Below, piece by piece: positions 1-9,629 of a DNA stretch of 64,000 nt. The notes beneath the pieces were generated by a model, which was not told the DNA's origin, ran no database searches, and worked only from the letters and a program-made list of their open reading frames with translations. The position numbers and the translations under genes are program-made. Positions within the stretch are counted from its first letter, which is position 1; each line of letters starts with the position of its first letter. Origin of the DNA: JBEKHT01 sp049516595 (GTDB taxonomy: Bacteria > Chloroflexota > Anaerolineae > Anaerolineales > RBG-16-64-43); the NCBI GenBank assembly GCA_049516595.1, contig JBEKSY010000002.1, positions 98,655-162,654 on the forward strand, written 5' to 3'.

Positions 1-2
1 GA

Positions 3-953
3 GCCATCTCCGTGCGAAACGGATGGCTTTTGCTTCCCAATTCGCTTCTTCTGAAGCATGCCCCAACGTCCCTATCGAGCGTTTCGGGGCTCATGAGCTT
101 GGTATCCAGACCGTTTGGTGTGATCAGCGACACGGGTGCTCTGAAGGTGCCCCAGTGGCAAGTGCTGGCGATTGTCTCTCTGTTTCTCGTGCTAATGCTT
201 GATCGTCGGAAAGAGATTCATGATTATTGGGATCGACGTGTGACTGGGACCGTCTTCTTCGTGGGCGTTGCGCTTGTCCACTCGGCACTTGTGGGCGTTG
301 AATGGTTTTTCCGCTACGGGGCCTACGTGAATGCGCTGGGCATCTTTGCCATCGGGCTGCTTGTGAGCAGCCCTCCGGGAGTGCACCTCACTTGGCCCGC
401 GATCCGGTCTGGCATGGTGACCGTGGCAACCGCGATGGGATGTGTGGCCTTGTTTCTGCCGCTGGTCCGGAATAGCTCCTACGCCCTTCTGAATACTCCG
501 ACTGCCTCTCGCAACATCTATGAGATGCAGTATCAGATGGGAGCATTCCTGGGCGAGTACTATGCCTCGAAGCCAGTGGCCGTCAACGATCTTGGCGCGG
601 TCGACTTTTTCGCTGACCTTCACACGGTCGACCTATTTGGTCTGGCCTCTCCGCAGGTCGCCGAATCCAAGCTGGAGGGTCATTGGGATGCAAATGTAAT
701 CGGTTCAATCGTGACGAGGAGCGGCGCCCAGGTCGCAGTAGTCTTCGATAGTTGGTTCAAAGATACTGGCCTACCTGGATCGTGGGTGAGAGTGGAGGAA
801 TGGAAGATCGCAGACAATGTGGCGAGTGGCTCGGACACGGTTTCTTGGTACTCAACCGATCCTCAATCGGCCCAGGAGCTGGCCCACAACCTGAGTAGCT
901 TTCGGGCTGAGTTGCCACGGGATGTGACGGTGCAAGTCTTACCTTTACCGTGA
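3..953 (+). CDS. C-terminal part of a PMT/ArnT-type membrane glycosyltransferase-like protein (5' truncated by window edge)
   Basis: The reading frame is already open at base 3, and the first in-window start candidate (GTG at 12) has no ribosome site, so the gene most likely begins upstream. About 316 residues are visible. Hydrophobic segments lie near residues 50-63, 80-118 and 135-153, followed by a soluble tail. The tail contains a phrase like 'VNDLGAVDFF...VDLFGLASP', which is typical of the extracytoplasmic C-terminal domain of GT39-like membrane enzymes that use polyprenyl-phosphate sugars. The next gene belongs to the same broad class. Exact donor and acceptor cannot be inferred. Confidence 0.7.
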   Translation, partial: AISVRNGWLLLPNSLLLKHAPTSLSSVSGLMSLVSRPFGVISDTGALKVPQWQVLAIVSLFLVLMLDRRKEIHDYWDRRVTGTVFFVGVALVHSALVGVEWFFRYGAYVNALGIFAIGLLVSSPPGVHLTWPAIRSGMVTVATAMGCVALFLPLVRNSSYALLNTPTASRNIYEMQYQMGAFLGEYYASKPVAVNDLGAVDFFADLHTVDLFGLASPQVAESKLEGHWDANVIGSIVTRSGAQVAVVFDSWFKDTGLPGSWVRVEEWKIADNVASGSDTVSWYSTDPQSAQELAHNLSSFRAELPRDVTVQVLPLP

Positions 954-1019
954 GCGCTTCTGAAGAATCCTGTCCGTGGGGGTCTGTCCTTGAAGATAAG
1001 AAGAGGTTTGACCTTCTCG

Positions 1020-2345
1020 ATGAACTGGATAGGGGCAAGGGAGAGCGGCTCCCTGGCCATCCTCCTGACTCTAATCTTCGCCAGCACCCTTGCGTATTCC
1101 TTCTACTTTCACATCCCTCCCCAAGTCGATGCACGCGCCTATGACGCGATCGGTTGGAACCTGGCGACAGGGCATGGATATCGGGGTGGCCTAACGGGCC
1201 CTCTGGCGCAGGATCAATCTATCGGCCGGGTTGGACCTGGGTACGAGTTCTTCCTGGGAGCACTGTTTTGGCTCTTGGGGCACAGTTACCCGGCGGTCTG
1301 GGTCACCCAAGCCTTCCTGCACACAGCGAGTTCCAGCTTGGTCTTTCTCCTGACCAAAAGGCTGATTCCGGATGAACGGGAGAGTGTCTTTCGGCTTTTC
1401 TCGACCGCGGTCTTCGGGTTCCATCCCGACCTAATTCAGATGGTCGCCATGCTGATGACCGAGACACTCTACATCTTCCTGATGATCTCCGCGGTCTATT
1501 GCATCTTGTCCTACCTGTCGCGTCCCCGGGTAGAGGCAGCCATCGCAGGTGCGACGATCCTGGCCCTCGCTATTCTGACTCGCCCGTCCGCCTTGGTCCT
1601 GTTGGGGGTCTTTGCGGTGGCGTTGGTCTGGCGGAAGAGCCTTAAGACCCTTCTGGTCGTCTTGCTCATCCAAGTCGTCCTGATCGGTCCCTGGACCTTG
1701 AGGAATTACCAGCTTTACCACAGTTTTGTTCTCACCAACGCGGCTGGGGGATATGACCTGTGGGTGGGCAACAACCCAAGCTCCAATGGGGAGCTGCAAC
1801 CCACCCAGGAAATCACCTCCTATCTGCAGGAACAGGGATTCATTGCCACAGACAAGAAAGGGATTAGCGAGGTCGTACGATTCGCCATTGATCAGCCTTG
1901 GCCGTTCTTCCGATTGCAGATTGTGAAGACCATCAAGTATTTCAGCCTGATCCGCACCTCCGCCTGGTGGTCGAACTTGAGCGGTCTCTCCCGGGAGATC
2001 ACACTGGTCCTTTCGTCCGGGTTCAGTTTTGTCTTGTTCCTGCTCGGGATCCTGGGGGCCTTCCTGGCTTGGCGTGACAAGCGAGGCCAAGCTAGGTGGT
2101 TATTGCTTTTCGCCGCTGCCACACCGGCATCTGTGATCCTGATCGTGGTCGAAACGCGCTATCGCTACCCGCTCTACCCGTTTTTGGCCGTCTTTGCAGG
2201 CTTGGCGCTGACCCGGATTGCAAGAAAAGAAACATCGGCCCAGGGACTAGTTTGGGTTGGCGGGGCACTCCTAATCAATTCTCTGATTGATGTGATCGGG
2301 AGCCTCCCGACTATCCTCGAGCGGCTTCATGTGCTCTTGGGCTAG
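1020..2345 (+). CDS. PMT_2/GT39-family membrane glycosyltransferase
   Basis: A polytopic membrane protein of about 441 residues, predicted to transfer sugars from a polyprenyl-phosphate carrier on the outer face of the membrane (family knowledge; substrate unknown). The N-terminal TM segment is followed by an acidic loop 'DARAYDAIGW' and a 'GRVGPGYEFF' stretch, the pattern of PMT_2 enzymes in which the loop Asp is catalytic. About ten further hydrophobic helices follow, with a Trp-Asn-Asn-Pro type periplasmic segment. ATG at 1020 is chosen; a TTG at 990 would add ten basic residues. Neither has a strong ribosome site. The gene follows the previous PMT-like gene by 66 bases and may be cotranscribed with it. 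Confidence 0.8.
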   Translation: MNWIGARESGSLAILLTLIFASTLAYSFYFHIPPQVDARAYDAIGWNLATGHGYRGGLTGPLAQDQSIGRVGPGYEFFLGALFWLLGHSYPAVWVTQAFLHTASSSLVFLLTKRLIPDERESVFRLFSTAVFGFHPDLIQMVAMLMTETLYIFLMISAVYCILSYLSRPRVEAAIAGATILALAILTRPSALVLLGVFAVALVWRKSLKTLLVVLLIQVVLIGPWTLRNYQLYHSFVLTNAAGGYDLWVGNNPSSNGELQPTQEITSYLQEQGFIATDKKGISEVVRFAIDQPWPFFRLQIVKTIKYFSLIRTSAWWSNLSGLSREITLVLSSGFSFVLFLLGILGAFLAWRDKRGQARWLLLFAAATPASVILIVVETRYRYPLYPFLAVFAGLALTRIARKETSAQGLVWVGGALLINSLIDVIGSLPTILERLHVLLG

Positions 2346-2376
2346 GTCCGCCCAGAGAACAATCTGAGAGCTCGGG

Positions 2377-3528
2377 ATGCGCATCTGTCTTCCCACGGGG
2401 ATCTTTCCTCCTGACATTGGCGGACCCGCTGCCTACGTCCCGCAGATTGCCAAACGTCTGCAGGAGCGCGGCCATCGGCTAGAGGTAATCACACTAGCTG
2501 ACCGCCCGGCCGAGACCTCGGCATCCTATCCATTCGTTGTCCACCGCATTCGCCGCGCGGAGATACGCGTGGTTCGCATGGCCAGGACGGTCGTCGAAAT
2601 TGCGACGGTGGCGCGCAGGTCGGATTTGATCTTCGCGAACGGCCTTTTCCTTGAGGCGGCCCTCGCCGCGCAATTCGCCCGCAGGCCTCTGGTCGTGAAA
2701 ATTGTTGGCGATTGGGCGTGGGAGCGAGCCGTGAATTGGGGTTTGACTCGCGACGACCTGGAAGAATTCCAGGCGCGGCGCCAAGGTTCGCGAGCGGAAC
2801 TCCTGAAGTTCCTACGCAGTCGGGTCTTGGGCAAGGCGGTCCTGGTCATCGTCCCCAGTCACTACCTTGGGGAGGCGGTGCAGAGATGGGGGGTTGAGCC
2901 CGCGCGGATGGTATGCGTCTACAATGCATCCGACGGCCCCGGGGCCCGAGGGGCATGCTCTTTGCCTGAGTTTCAAGGAGCAACGCTGTGCACGGTCGCG
3001 CGCCTTGTGCCTTGGAAAGGGCTAGGATTGCTGATCCGCTTGATCGGGGACCTTCCCCATACCCGGCTGGTGATTATTGGGGAGGGGCCCCTTCGAAGCT
3101 CCCTGGAGAGGCAGGCCAGGGAGATGGGCGTCGCTTCACGCGTTTTTTTTATGGGCCGTCTGGCGCCATCCGAAGTAGCCGGGTGCCTCGCCGCGGCGGA
3201 TCTATTCGTCCTCAACTCAACCTACGAGGGTCTCCCGCACGTGGTCTTGGAGGCATTTGCTGCGGGTGTGCCCGTCGTGGCCACTGCGGTGGGGGGAGTG
3301 CCTGAGGTTGTCCAGCATGGCCAGAACGGATGGCTTGTGACTCCCGGTCAGGATACCGCGCTGCGCGAGGCCGTTCAGAGACTGATCTCGGATATCCCTC
3401 TGCGCCGGAAATTGATCGAGGGGGGGCAAAGGACACTGGTGGAGAAGTTCGCTTGGCCTCGTTTGGTGTCCGAAACGGAGGAGGCACTCATGCGTGCCTT
3501 GCACGCGAGGGGGCTGGCGAGAGGATGA
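2377..3528 (+). CDS. GT4-family glycosyltransferase
   Basis: A 383-residue GT-B fold glycosyltransferase, cytoplasmic or membrane-associated, likely adding one sugar from a nucleotide donor to a growing lipid-linked glycan. The N-terminus 'FPPDIGGPAAYVPQIAKRL' is the acceptor-side Gly loop of GT4 enzymes. The C-terminal donor domain has 'RLVPWKGL', 'IIGEGPLR' and the E-x7-E motif 'EGLPHVVLE', followed by 'GGVPEVV'. The family and the intact donor-site glutamates are seen directly; the sugar specificity is not readable. It is the first of six consecutive GT4 genes on this strand. Confidence 0.9.
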   Translation: MRICLPTGIFPPDIGGPAAYVPQIAKRLQERGHRLEVITLADRPAETSASYPFVVHRIRRAEIRVVRMARTVVEIATVARRSDLIFANGLFLEAALAAQFARRPLVVKIVGDWAWERAVNWGLTRDDLEEFQARRQGSRAELLKFLRSRVLGKAVLVIVPSHYLGEAVQRWGVEPARMVCVYNASDGPGARGACSLPEFQGATLCTVARLVPWKGLGLLIRLIGDLPHTRLVIIGEGPLRSSLERQAREMGVASRVFFMGRLAPSEVAGCLAAADLFVLNSTYEGLPHVVLEAFAAGVPVVATAVGGVPEVVQHGQNGWLVTPGQDTALREAVQRLISDIPLRRKLIEGGQRTLVEKFAWPRLVSETEEALMRALHARGLARG

Positions 3529-3778
3529 TCCTGGCTCGTAGGGCACTCGGGCCCCGATGGCTTATAGTCTGTTTGCCAACTGTCCTCCATCCAGAGCGGA
3601 TCCTGGGGCGGGCAGGGGCCAACCCCACATCGCGGCCCTTATGTCTGCCAAATTCGGCATGGGCGGATCGCGCGGCGAGGGTGGTCTCCCGGAGGGTCTC
3701 AGCCTCCGGCGCCGTGTGTGAGCGAATATCCTCCTCTCGAGGCAGCCCATTTAGGAGGAAGGACCGAAAGGGGATCTG

Positions 3779-4954
3779 GTGAATGTCCTCATGCTGGGCG
3801 TAGGGGACGCCGGCCTGGACGACGTGAGCAGCGAGCCGGTGCGCAGGCACCTGGAGTACGCTCGTCGAGCCGGGGGCCACATCGACTTGGTCGTGGACTC
3901 GAGGAAGCATGGCCAGGTCGCGCACTCTGGAAAGCTGAGGGTGCTGTTCACAGGCGGCGCGCGTCCGGCTTACCCTTGGGTTGCTCTTCGCATCGCCGGA
4001 GAGGCAGGGCGGGAGAACCCCCCCGACCTGGTCACATCCCAGGATCCCTTCGCGACCGCCCTGGTTGGGCTCATGCTGCGAAGGCAACTCGGTTGCCCGC
4101 TTCTGGTTCAGAATCACTCTGCATTTTATGCCAGCCCGGAGTGGGTACGCGAGCGTCCCGTGTTGTTTCGCCTGCTCCGTCTCCTCGGTCGATTCACCTT
4201 GCGACGAGCCAATGGATATCGGCTAGTCAACTCGACCGAAGCGCGATACTACACGCGGCACCTAGGGCTTTCGCCTGAACGGATTCGCGTCTTGCCGGTC
4301 CCTTGCGAACTGGCCCGGTTCCTGGAGTCCCGAAACCCCAGAGATGTCAGATCCCACAAAGCTGCCTTGGGGATCAACGCGGCGGATCCGGTCTGCCTGT
4401 GGGTGGGTCGGCCAGCGCGCGTCAAGCGTTTGCCGGTCCTTCTCCATGCCTTTCGGAGAATACTGATGCGAGTTCCTCAGGCGAGACTCATAGTCGCGGG
4501 AGATGAAAGCCTGGCCGGCGAAGATTTGCGCCAGGTGCAGGATAAGGAAGGATTGGGGCAACGGGTGATTTGGGCCGGTGCCGTGCGCTTTGATGACCTG
4601 CCCCTCTACTACCAGATGGCGGACGTGTTTCTGTTCTCCTCCGCCTACGAGGGCTTTGGTCGCGTCCTGGTGGAGGCGGGAGCTTCCGGACTGCCAGCAG
4701 TCAGCACCTGCACGGCAGGTGCCCAGGAGATCGTGCGAGACGGACTGACAGGGTACTTGGTCGACATTGGAGATGCGGAGGCGCTGGCGAACCGGGCGAT
4801 TAGCCTCCTGTTGGACCCGGACCTGCGGGCGGAGATGGGGACGGCGGCCCGTGCCTGGGTTCGAGAACACTTCGATCGCGACAAGGCCTTTGACGCCATT
4901 GTAAATCAGTGGCGCGAGGTTGCTGGATTGCCCGCGGGGCCCTCGCCATCCTGA
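3779..4954 (+). CDS. GT4-family glycosyltransferase
   Basis: A 391-residue GT4 enzyme. The GTG start at 3779 is preceded by purine-rich AGGAGGAAGG (3752-3761) and AAAGGGG (3766-3772), the latter well spaced. The first half has the acceptor-domain phrase 'TSQDPFATALVG' found in GT4 enzymes. The donor domain carries 'WVGRPARVKRLPVLL', 'IVAGDE' and E-x7-E 'EGFGRVLVE'. The 250-base gap upstream of it contains no convincing gene. Its C-terminus lies 14 bases before the next glycosyltransferase, so they are probably translated from one mRNA. Confidence 0.88.
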   Translation: MNVLMLGVGDAGLDDVSSEPVRRHLEYARRAGGHIDLVVDSRKHGQVAHSGKLRVLFTGGARPAYPWVALRIAGEAGRENPPDLVTSQDPFATALVGLMLRRQLGCPLLVQNHSAFYASPEWVRERPVLFRLLRLLGRFTLRRANGYRLVNSTEARYYTRHLGLSPERIRVLPVPCELARFLESRNPRDVRSHKAALGINAADPVCLWVGRPARVKRLPVLLHAFRRILMRVPQARLIVAGDESLAGEDLRQVQDKEGLGQRVIWAGAVRFDDLPLYYQMADVFLFSSAYEGFGRVLVEAGASGLPAVSTCTAGAQEIVRDGLTGYLVDIGDAEALANRAISLLLDPDLRAEMGTAARAWVREHFDRDKAFDAIVNQWREVAGLPAGPSPS

Positions 4955-4968
4955 GGTGGCCCGACGCC

Positions 4969-6153
4969 ATGCCCAAGGAACTGGTCTATCTTCTGCCAAC
5001 CTACGACCCCGAATCGGCGGAACATTTCTATCATCTGTACGATTTCCTGAGAGGCCTGCATGACCAAATTCCCCTCATCGTGGTCGTTGAGCGTATGTCG
5101 GGCCCACAGCGGCCAGGGGGCGGGCTGAGGCTGATCCGCGTCCACGCCAGGCCTCCCGCCGTTCGGCTGTGCGAAGAACTGTTCCTGTTCTTCTGCGCTC
5201 GGCTCAGAGGGGTTCGCAAATTCTACGTGCACTATTCGTATACGGGGGCGATCGCTGCCTCGCTGGTGGTGCGGGTTCTCGGCGGAGAGTGCTTCTATTG
5301 GAATTGCGGGCTTTACAAAGCCTTCACTCCAGGGAGAAGGGCCCCCCTCCGGGAGCGCCTGGCCCATACCCGGCAAGTGTGGCTCTTGGAGCTTTCCCTT
5401 CGGCTGTGCACCTGGCTGGTGACGGGGTCGCCTCGGATGGCGGAGTATTATGCGCGAGGTGCCCACTTGCCCATGGGGAAAATCCGATTGCTCCCCAATT
5501 TTGTTCAGGCAAAGCGCTTTCAGTCGGTCGGGCGGGAAGAGGCTCGCAGGCAGCTCGGTCTGGCACCGTCTCAACCGGTGTTCCTGTTCCTCCACCGCGT
5601 CTCGTTGCGCAAGGGGGCCGGGTATCTTCCCCAGTTGGCAGAACAGCTGTCCGGTCAATTGAAATCGTTTACCCTCCTTGTCGCCGGAGATGGCCCATAT
5701 CTACCCGAGCTGCGTGCGCGAGTCTTGGAGCGTCACCTGACGGATTACTTCGACTTTCGCGGATGGGTGCCCAATCGAGAGGTTCCCGTTCTCTTCCGTG
5801 CCGCCGACGTCTACCTGATGCCTTCCCAAGAGGAAGGTTTCCCGCACGTGCTTCTGGAGGCGATGGCGGCGGGGTGTCCATTCGTGGCCTTTGACGTGGG
5901 AGGGGTCCGTGACGTTGTTTCACCCGGACAGCTGCCGTCCATTGTTCTCCCTGGGGATCTCGATCGGTTTGCTTCCCAATCGCTGCGGGTGCTTGCCGAC
6001 CTCCCCGAGCGGCGGGCGCTCGTTGAAAACGGCTACCGCCGCGTCCAGCGCTTCTCGCAGGAACGGGTATCCCGAGCATTCATCGATCTGCTGAGAGGTC
6101 ACCCCCATGCGTGGAGCGAATTCCAGGGGAAAGAGGGGCCGGTTCCTTCATGA
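4969..6153 (+). CDS. GT4-family glycosyltransferase
   Basis: A 394-residue GT4 enzyme. The reading frame is open from a GTG at 4909, but that would overlap the preceding gene; the ATG at 4969 gives a 14-base spacer and the natural hydrophobic strand 'ELVYLLPTYD'. The donor domain shows 'LHRVSLRKGAGYL', 'LVAGDGPYL' and E-x7-E 'EGFPHVLLE', then 'DVGGVRDVV'. The stop codon overlaps the start of the next gene in an ATGA arrangement, indicating translational coupling. Substrate unknown. Confidence 0.88.
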   Translation: MPKELVYLLPTYDPESAEHFYHLYDFLRGLHDQIPLIVVVERMSGPQRPGGGLRLIRVHARPPAVRLCEELFLFFCARLRGVRKFYVHYSYTGAIAASLVVRVLGGECFYWNCGLYKAFTPGRRAPLRERLAHTRQVWLLELSLRLCTWLVTGSPRMAEYYARGAHLPMGKIRLLPNFVQAKRFQSVGREEARRQLGLAPSQPVFLFLHRVSLRKGAGYLPQLAEQLSGQLKSFTLLVAGDGPYLPELRARVLERHLTDYFDFRGWVPNREVPVLFRAADVYLMPSQEEGFPHVLLEAMAAGCPFVAFDVGGVRDVVSPGQLPSIVLPGDLDRFASQSLRVLADLPERRALVENGYRRVQRFSQERVSRAFIDLLRGHPHAWSEFQGKEGPVPS

Positions 6154-7211
6154 AGCGCAGAGGCAATCGGATTGCCTGGATCGGGGTCTGGAGCGCCGGC
6201 CATAACAATGTCCGCTATGAGGAATTGCTTCCCAGGCTGTCCAATGTGGATCGGTACCCCGTCCGGCTACACCGCCTGCGCTGGATCCGGGGGATCCAGC
6301 GACGATTTCTTTATCCGTGCCTTGCCATTCTCCTTAGAGGGCGTTATCCGATCTTGCTGTGCACGGACCCTCGTCTGGTGCGCTGGTTCCCCGGCCGGGT
6401 GATTTGTGAACTGGATGACCCTGCCGATGTCGAGGCCGAGGTGCGCCTGTTTTCAAGACCCAAGGTGATCGGAGTCGTTGTAGCCAGCGAGGCCATCCGG
6501 AGGCTGCTCAGAGAAGCCGGCCTGAGAAAAGCCGTGGAGGTCATCCCCCAGGGCGTTGCCCTCGAGACCATGGATGAGAAGAAGGCGGAGAACATTCGGC
6601 GGAGCCTGCGTTCCTCCCCCCAAGAAGTCCTGATTGGACTCAATCAACCGTATGCCTATCTCGGCCAGGAGCTCCACAACCAGCGCGTGGCCGCAATGTA
6701 CGCCATCGACGGTCTCCTGAGAGCCATGGAGGAAGTGCAGCAGGAAGTACCCCGGGCCGTGCTTTGGGTCATGGGTCGGGTCAGCCCAGGGGTGGAGGCG
6801 TACTCTCATCGGAATCCCTGGCTTCGGCTGACGGGCTACCAGCCGCACCACCAGATCCTCAACTTCGTGTCGGCCTTCGATATCGGAGTTTATCCGCGGG
6901 CCGGGAATGCATTGGGCGCGGCCAGCATTAAGATCCTCGAATACATGGCGTGCGGGGTTCCGACGGTAGGCCTGGCGGTCCAGGAGATGGAGGTGGTCCG
7001 AGAAAGTGGCGCCGGAATTGTAGCTAAGGACTGGCCGGAATTTGTCGCCGGCGTGGTGCAGCTTGTCCGAAACGCAACCTTGCGTCGAGACCTTGGACAG
7101 CGAGGCAGAGCCTACACGCAAAGGTACAGCTGGGAGCGGCTGGGCACAGCTTATGTGGAGTTGCTGAACCGGATGGTCGAGGGTGCGCCCTTGACCCCGG
7201 CGTCGTTCTAG
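6150..7211 (+). CDS. GT4-type glycosyltransferase with variant donor motif
   Basis: About 353 residues from the ATG at 6150, which overlaps the previous stop (ATGA). It is shorter than its neighbours. The N-terminal acceptor domain is abbreviated. The C-terminal domain has 'YPRAGNALGAASIKILEYMACGVP', in which the usual first Glu of E-x7-E is not evident but the second one ('LEYMA') is. This 'SIK(I/L)LEYMA' variant is common in one GT4 subgroup, so the protein is probably active. An upstream frame start at 6111 is rejected because it would overlap the preceding gene by 43 bases. Confidence 0.8.
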   Translation: MKRRGNRIAWIGVWSAGHNNVRYEELLPRLSNVDRYPVRLHRLRWIRGIQRRFLYPCLAILLRGRYPILLCTDPRLVRWFPGRVICELDDPADVEAEVRLFSRPKVIGVVVASEAIRRLLREAGLRKAVEVIPQGVALETMDEKKAENIRRSLRSSPQEVLIGLNQPYAYLGQELHNQRVAAMYAIDGLLRAMEEVQQEVPRAVLWVMGRVSPGVEAYSHRNPWLRLTGYQPHHQILNFVSAFDIGVYPRAGNALGAASIKILEYMACGVPTVGLAVQEMEVVRESGAGIVAKDWPEFVAGVVQLVRNATLRRDLGQRGRAYTQRYSWERLGTAYVELLNRMVEGAPLTPASF

Positions 7212-7241
7212 ACCGAGCCAGGATCACCGTAGAGGGCGAAG

Positions 7242-8360
7242 TTGAAGATTCTGCATCTGGTGAAGGCCACGGGCATCGCGGGCGCCGAAACCCATCTCCT
7301 CGTTCTGATGTCTGGTCTGGTGACACAGGGGATGGAGGTCTCCTTGATAGTGCTGGAGGATCCGGCGCGCCGGGTTCCCAAGCTGTTAGAGAGGGCGCAG
7401 GAATTGGGAGCAGAGGCCCTGGCGGTTCCCATCTATGCTCACCTGGATCCCACCCTTCCCAGCCGACTGACTAAAACCCTCCGGGCTCGGCCTTTTGACA
7501 TACTGCACGCGCATCTCCCGCATGCGGAGGTCTACGGGGACCTCGCCCTTCACCGGGCTCCGCAACGGGGATTCGTCATAACCCGCCACAGCGACAATCC
7601 CTTTCGCAGAAGCTTGCTGTTGAAGCGAATTTTCGCCAATTCACTGAGGCGAGCCCAAAAGGTGATCGCGATCTCGGAGGCCGTTCGTCATGCGATGATC
7701 CAAGTCGAAGGCGTTCCCTCCGAGAAGATCGCGGTCATCCCGTACGGATTGGACAGCAGAGGATTCCGCAGCGGTCTGGTGCCCGGGCGACTGAGGTCCG
7801 AGCTTGGGGTGCCCGATGATCCGCTGGTTGGGTTTGTGGGAAGGCTTGCCCGTCCAAAGGGGGTGGATACTCTGCTTCGGGCCTTTGTGGATGTCGAGGC
7901 AGAGGAACCTCGTGCACGGCTGGTGATTGCGGGGGAGGGACCTTGGCGGAAGAGGTTGACGCGCCTCGGTCGGGAGCTTGGGCTCAAAAACGTCTATTTT
8001 CTGGGCTGGCGCGAGGACGTTGCCGCGATCATGGCCGACCTGGATGTGCTTGCCATGCCCTCGCGCTGGGAAGGATTTGGCCTTGTAGCCTTGCAGGCCA
8101 TGTCGCTCGGAAAGCCCGTGATCGCCTCACGAGTAAGTGCGCTTCCTGAGGTCATCGCAGATGACGTGACCGGTCTCTTGGTTCCAGCGGAGGAGCCTTC
8201 CTCCCTCGCCCGGGGGATCCTCAGGCTCATCCACGAGCCTGAGCTCGCGGCTCAAATGGGTCAAGCGGGATCTCGTCGGGTGATGCAGGAGTTCACCGTC
8301 GAACGAATGGTCTCTGCCACGGTCGGAGTCTACCAGCAGGTGCTCGGCATGATTGGCTAA
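7242..8360 (+). CDS. GT4-family glycosyltransferase with E-x7-Q donor motif
   Basis: A 372-residue GT4 protein starting at TTG 7242. The start is supported by the immediate beta strand 'KILHLVKATGIAGAETHLLVL', the canonical N-terminus of the family. 'FVGRLARPKGVDTLLRAF' and 'VIAGEGPW' mark the donor domain. The motif at the sugar-nucleotide site reads 'EGFGLVALQ', so the second Glu of E-x7-E is replaced by Gln (codon CAG). This residue normally binds the donor ribose, so activity may be altered. It lies between other GT4 genes, 30 bases after the last. Confidence 0.85.
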   Translation: MKILHLVKATGIAGAETHLLVLMSGLVTQGMEVSLIVLEDPARRVPKLLERAQELGAEALAVPIYAHLDPTLPSRLTKTLRARPFDILHAHLPHAEVYGDLALHRAPQRGFVITRHSDNPFRRSLLLKRIFANSLRRAQKVIAISEAVRHAMIQVEGVPSEKIAVIPYGLDSRGFRSGLVPGRLRSELGVPDDPLVGFVGRLARPKGVDTLLRAFVDVEAEEPRARLVIAGEGPWRKRLTRLGRELGLKNVYFLGWREDVAAIMADLDVLAMPSRWEGFGLVALQAMSLGKPVIASRVSALPEVIADDVTGLLVPAEEPSSLARGILRLIHEPELAAQMGQAGSRRVMQEFTVERMVSATVGVYQQVLGMIG

Positions 8361-8447
8361 CGCCGTTCGGCAAGATCCCTCAGGTATAATCCTCCACTAG
8401 ATCAACGGCCTGCGCGCTCCGGTTCATGAAGTTGTGCCCTCGCCGCG

Positions 8448-9629
8448 TTGAGTGCTGACTTGCGGAAGATCCGCTTGGCCCGAGTAATTACCCGCCTCAA
8501 CATCGGTGGGCCAGCAACCCACGTCGTTCAGCTTGCTTCGAGACTCCCCCCATCCGAATTTGAAACCCTGCTGATTACGGGGCGCGAGGGTCCGGGTGAG
8601 GCCAGCATGCTCTACTTGGCACAGAGAGCCGGCCTTTCTCCTCTGGTCATCCCTGAGCTCTCGCCGGATATAGGCTTGCGAGACGGGATTGCTCTTGTCA
8701 AGCTCGTGCGGGAATTTCAACGCTGGCATCCGGACATCGTCCACACCCACACCGCCAAGGCGGGAACTCTGGGGAGGCTGGCGGCGCGCTTGGCAGGGGT
8801 GCCGGCTGTCGTCCACACCTTCCATGGACACGTGCTTCGCGGGTATTTTCCCAGGCCCCTAGAGGACCTGTTCCGCACGATTGAACGAGGGATGGCCCTC
8901 CTGACTGACCGGATTGTGACCCTCAGCCCCTCGCTGCGAGCCGATCTGATCGAGATGAGGATTGCCCCCTCCTCCAAGATCGAGGTCATTCCCCTCGGGA
9001 TGGACTTCTCGGGGCTGGTCGGCCCGGGCGGGCCGCGGGGATACCTTCGCCAGGAGCTGGGAATTGAGAACCTCCACCCGATCATTGGGACGGTCGGGCG
9101 GCTTGTTTCCATCAAGAACCACGCCATGTTCCTGCGTGCGGCGCGGAGCATGGTAGACTCGGGTTCGCAGGCCAATTTCGTCATTGTTGGAGACGGGGAG
9201 CTTCGTCAGTCCCTCGAAGCCCAGGCCCGTGGCCTGGACCTGACCGCCAGGGTGTATTTCCTGGGCTGGAGGGAAGAGATGAGCCCCATTTACGGGGACT
9301 TGGACATCTTCGCGCTGACCTCCAATAACGAAGGGACTCCCCTTTCCCTCCTTGAAGCGATGGCCGCTGCCCTCCCTGTCGTGGCCACATCGGTTGGGGG
9401 AGTGCCAGACGTCGTCACGGATCAGGTGAACGGCTTGCTTGTCCGGCCGGGTGATGGCGAGGCGATGGCGGAATCCTGGAGGAGGATCTTGAAAGATCCT
9501 GCACGATCGCAACGGATGGGGGCGCGGGCTCGCCAGGATGTGATCGGCAGGTTTGGACTGGAGCGCATGCTTGAGAAAATGCGCGCGCTCTATAGGTCGA
9601 TTGCGGAGGAACGGATCGAGGCCCACTAG
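8448..9629 (+). CDS. GT4-family glycosyltransferase
   Basis: A 393-residue GT4 enzyme beginning at TTG 8448. It has 'ITRLNIGGPATHVVQLAS' at the N-terminus and 'HTHTAKAGTLGRLAARLAG' in the acceptor domain, a signature shared with WcaL/EpsF-like enzymes. The donor domain has 'TVGRLVSIKNHAMFL' and E-x7-E 'EGTPLSLLE', followed by 'SVGGVPDVV'. A TATAAT hexamer at 8385-8390 lies in the 87-base gap upstream, but without a matching -35 element. This is the last of the six-gene GT4 run before the initiation block. Confidence 0.88.
   Translation: MSADLRKIRLARVITRLNIGGPATHVVQLASRLPPSEFETLLITGREGPGEASMLYLAQRAGLSPLVIPELSPDIGLRDGIALVKLVREFQRWHPDIVHTHTAKAGTLGRLAARLAGVPAVVHTFHGHVLRGYFPRPLEDLFRTIERGMALLTDRIVTLSPSLRADLIEMRIAPSSKIEVIPLGMDFSGLVGPGGPRGYLRQELGIENLHPIIGTVGRLVSIKNHAMFLRAARSMVDSGSQANFVIVGDGELRQSLEAQARGLDLTARVYFLGWREEMSPIYGDLDIFALTSNNEGTPLSLLEAMAAALPVVATSVGGVPDVVTDQVNGLLVRPGDGEAMAESWRRILKDPARSQRMGARARQDVIGRFGLERMLEKMRALYRSIAEERIEAH

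Noticed and set aside
1431..2090. 219-codon minus-strand frame opposite a PMT-type gene
   Set aside because: Gln/Asp/Arg-rich antisense shadow of a strongly hydrophobic coding frame.
3563..3568. TATAGT hexamer in the 250-base gap between two GT4 genes
   Set aside because: No plausible -35 partner and more than 200 bases from the next start.
8385..8390. Perfect TATAAT in the gap before a GT4 gene
   Set aside because: No -35 element at 16-19 bases and no TGn extension; left as a remark only.
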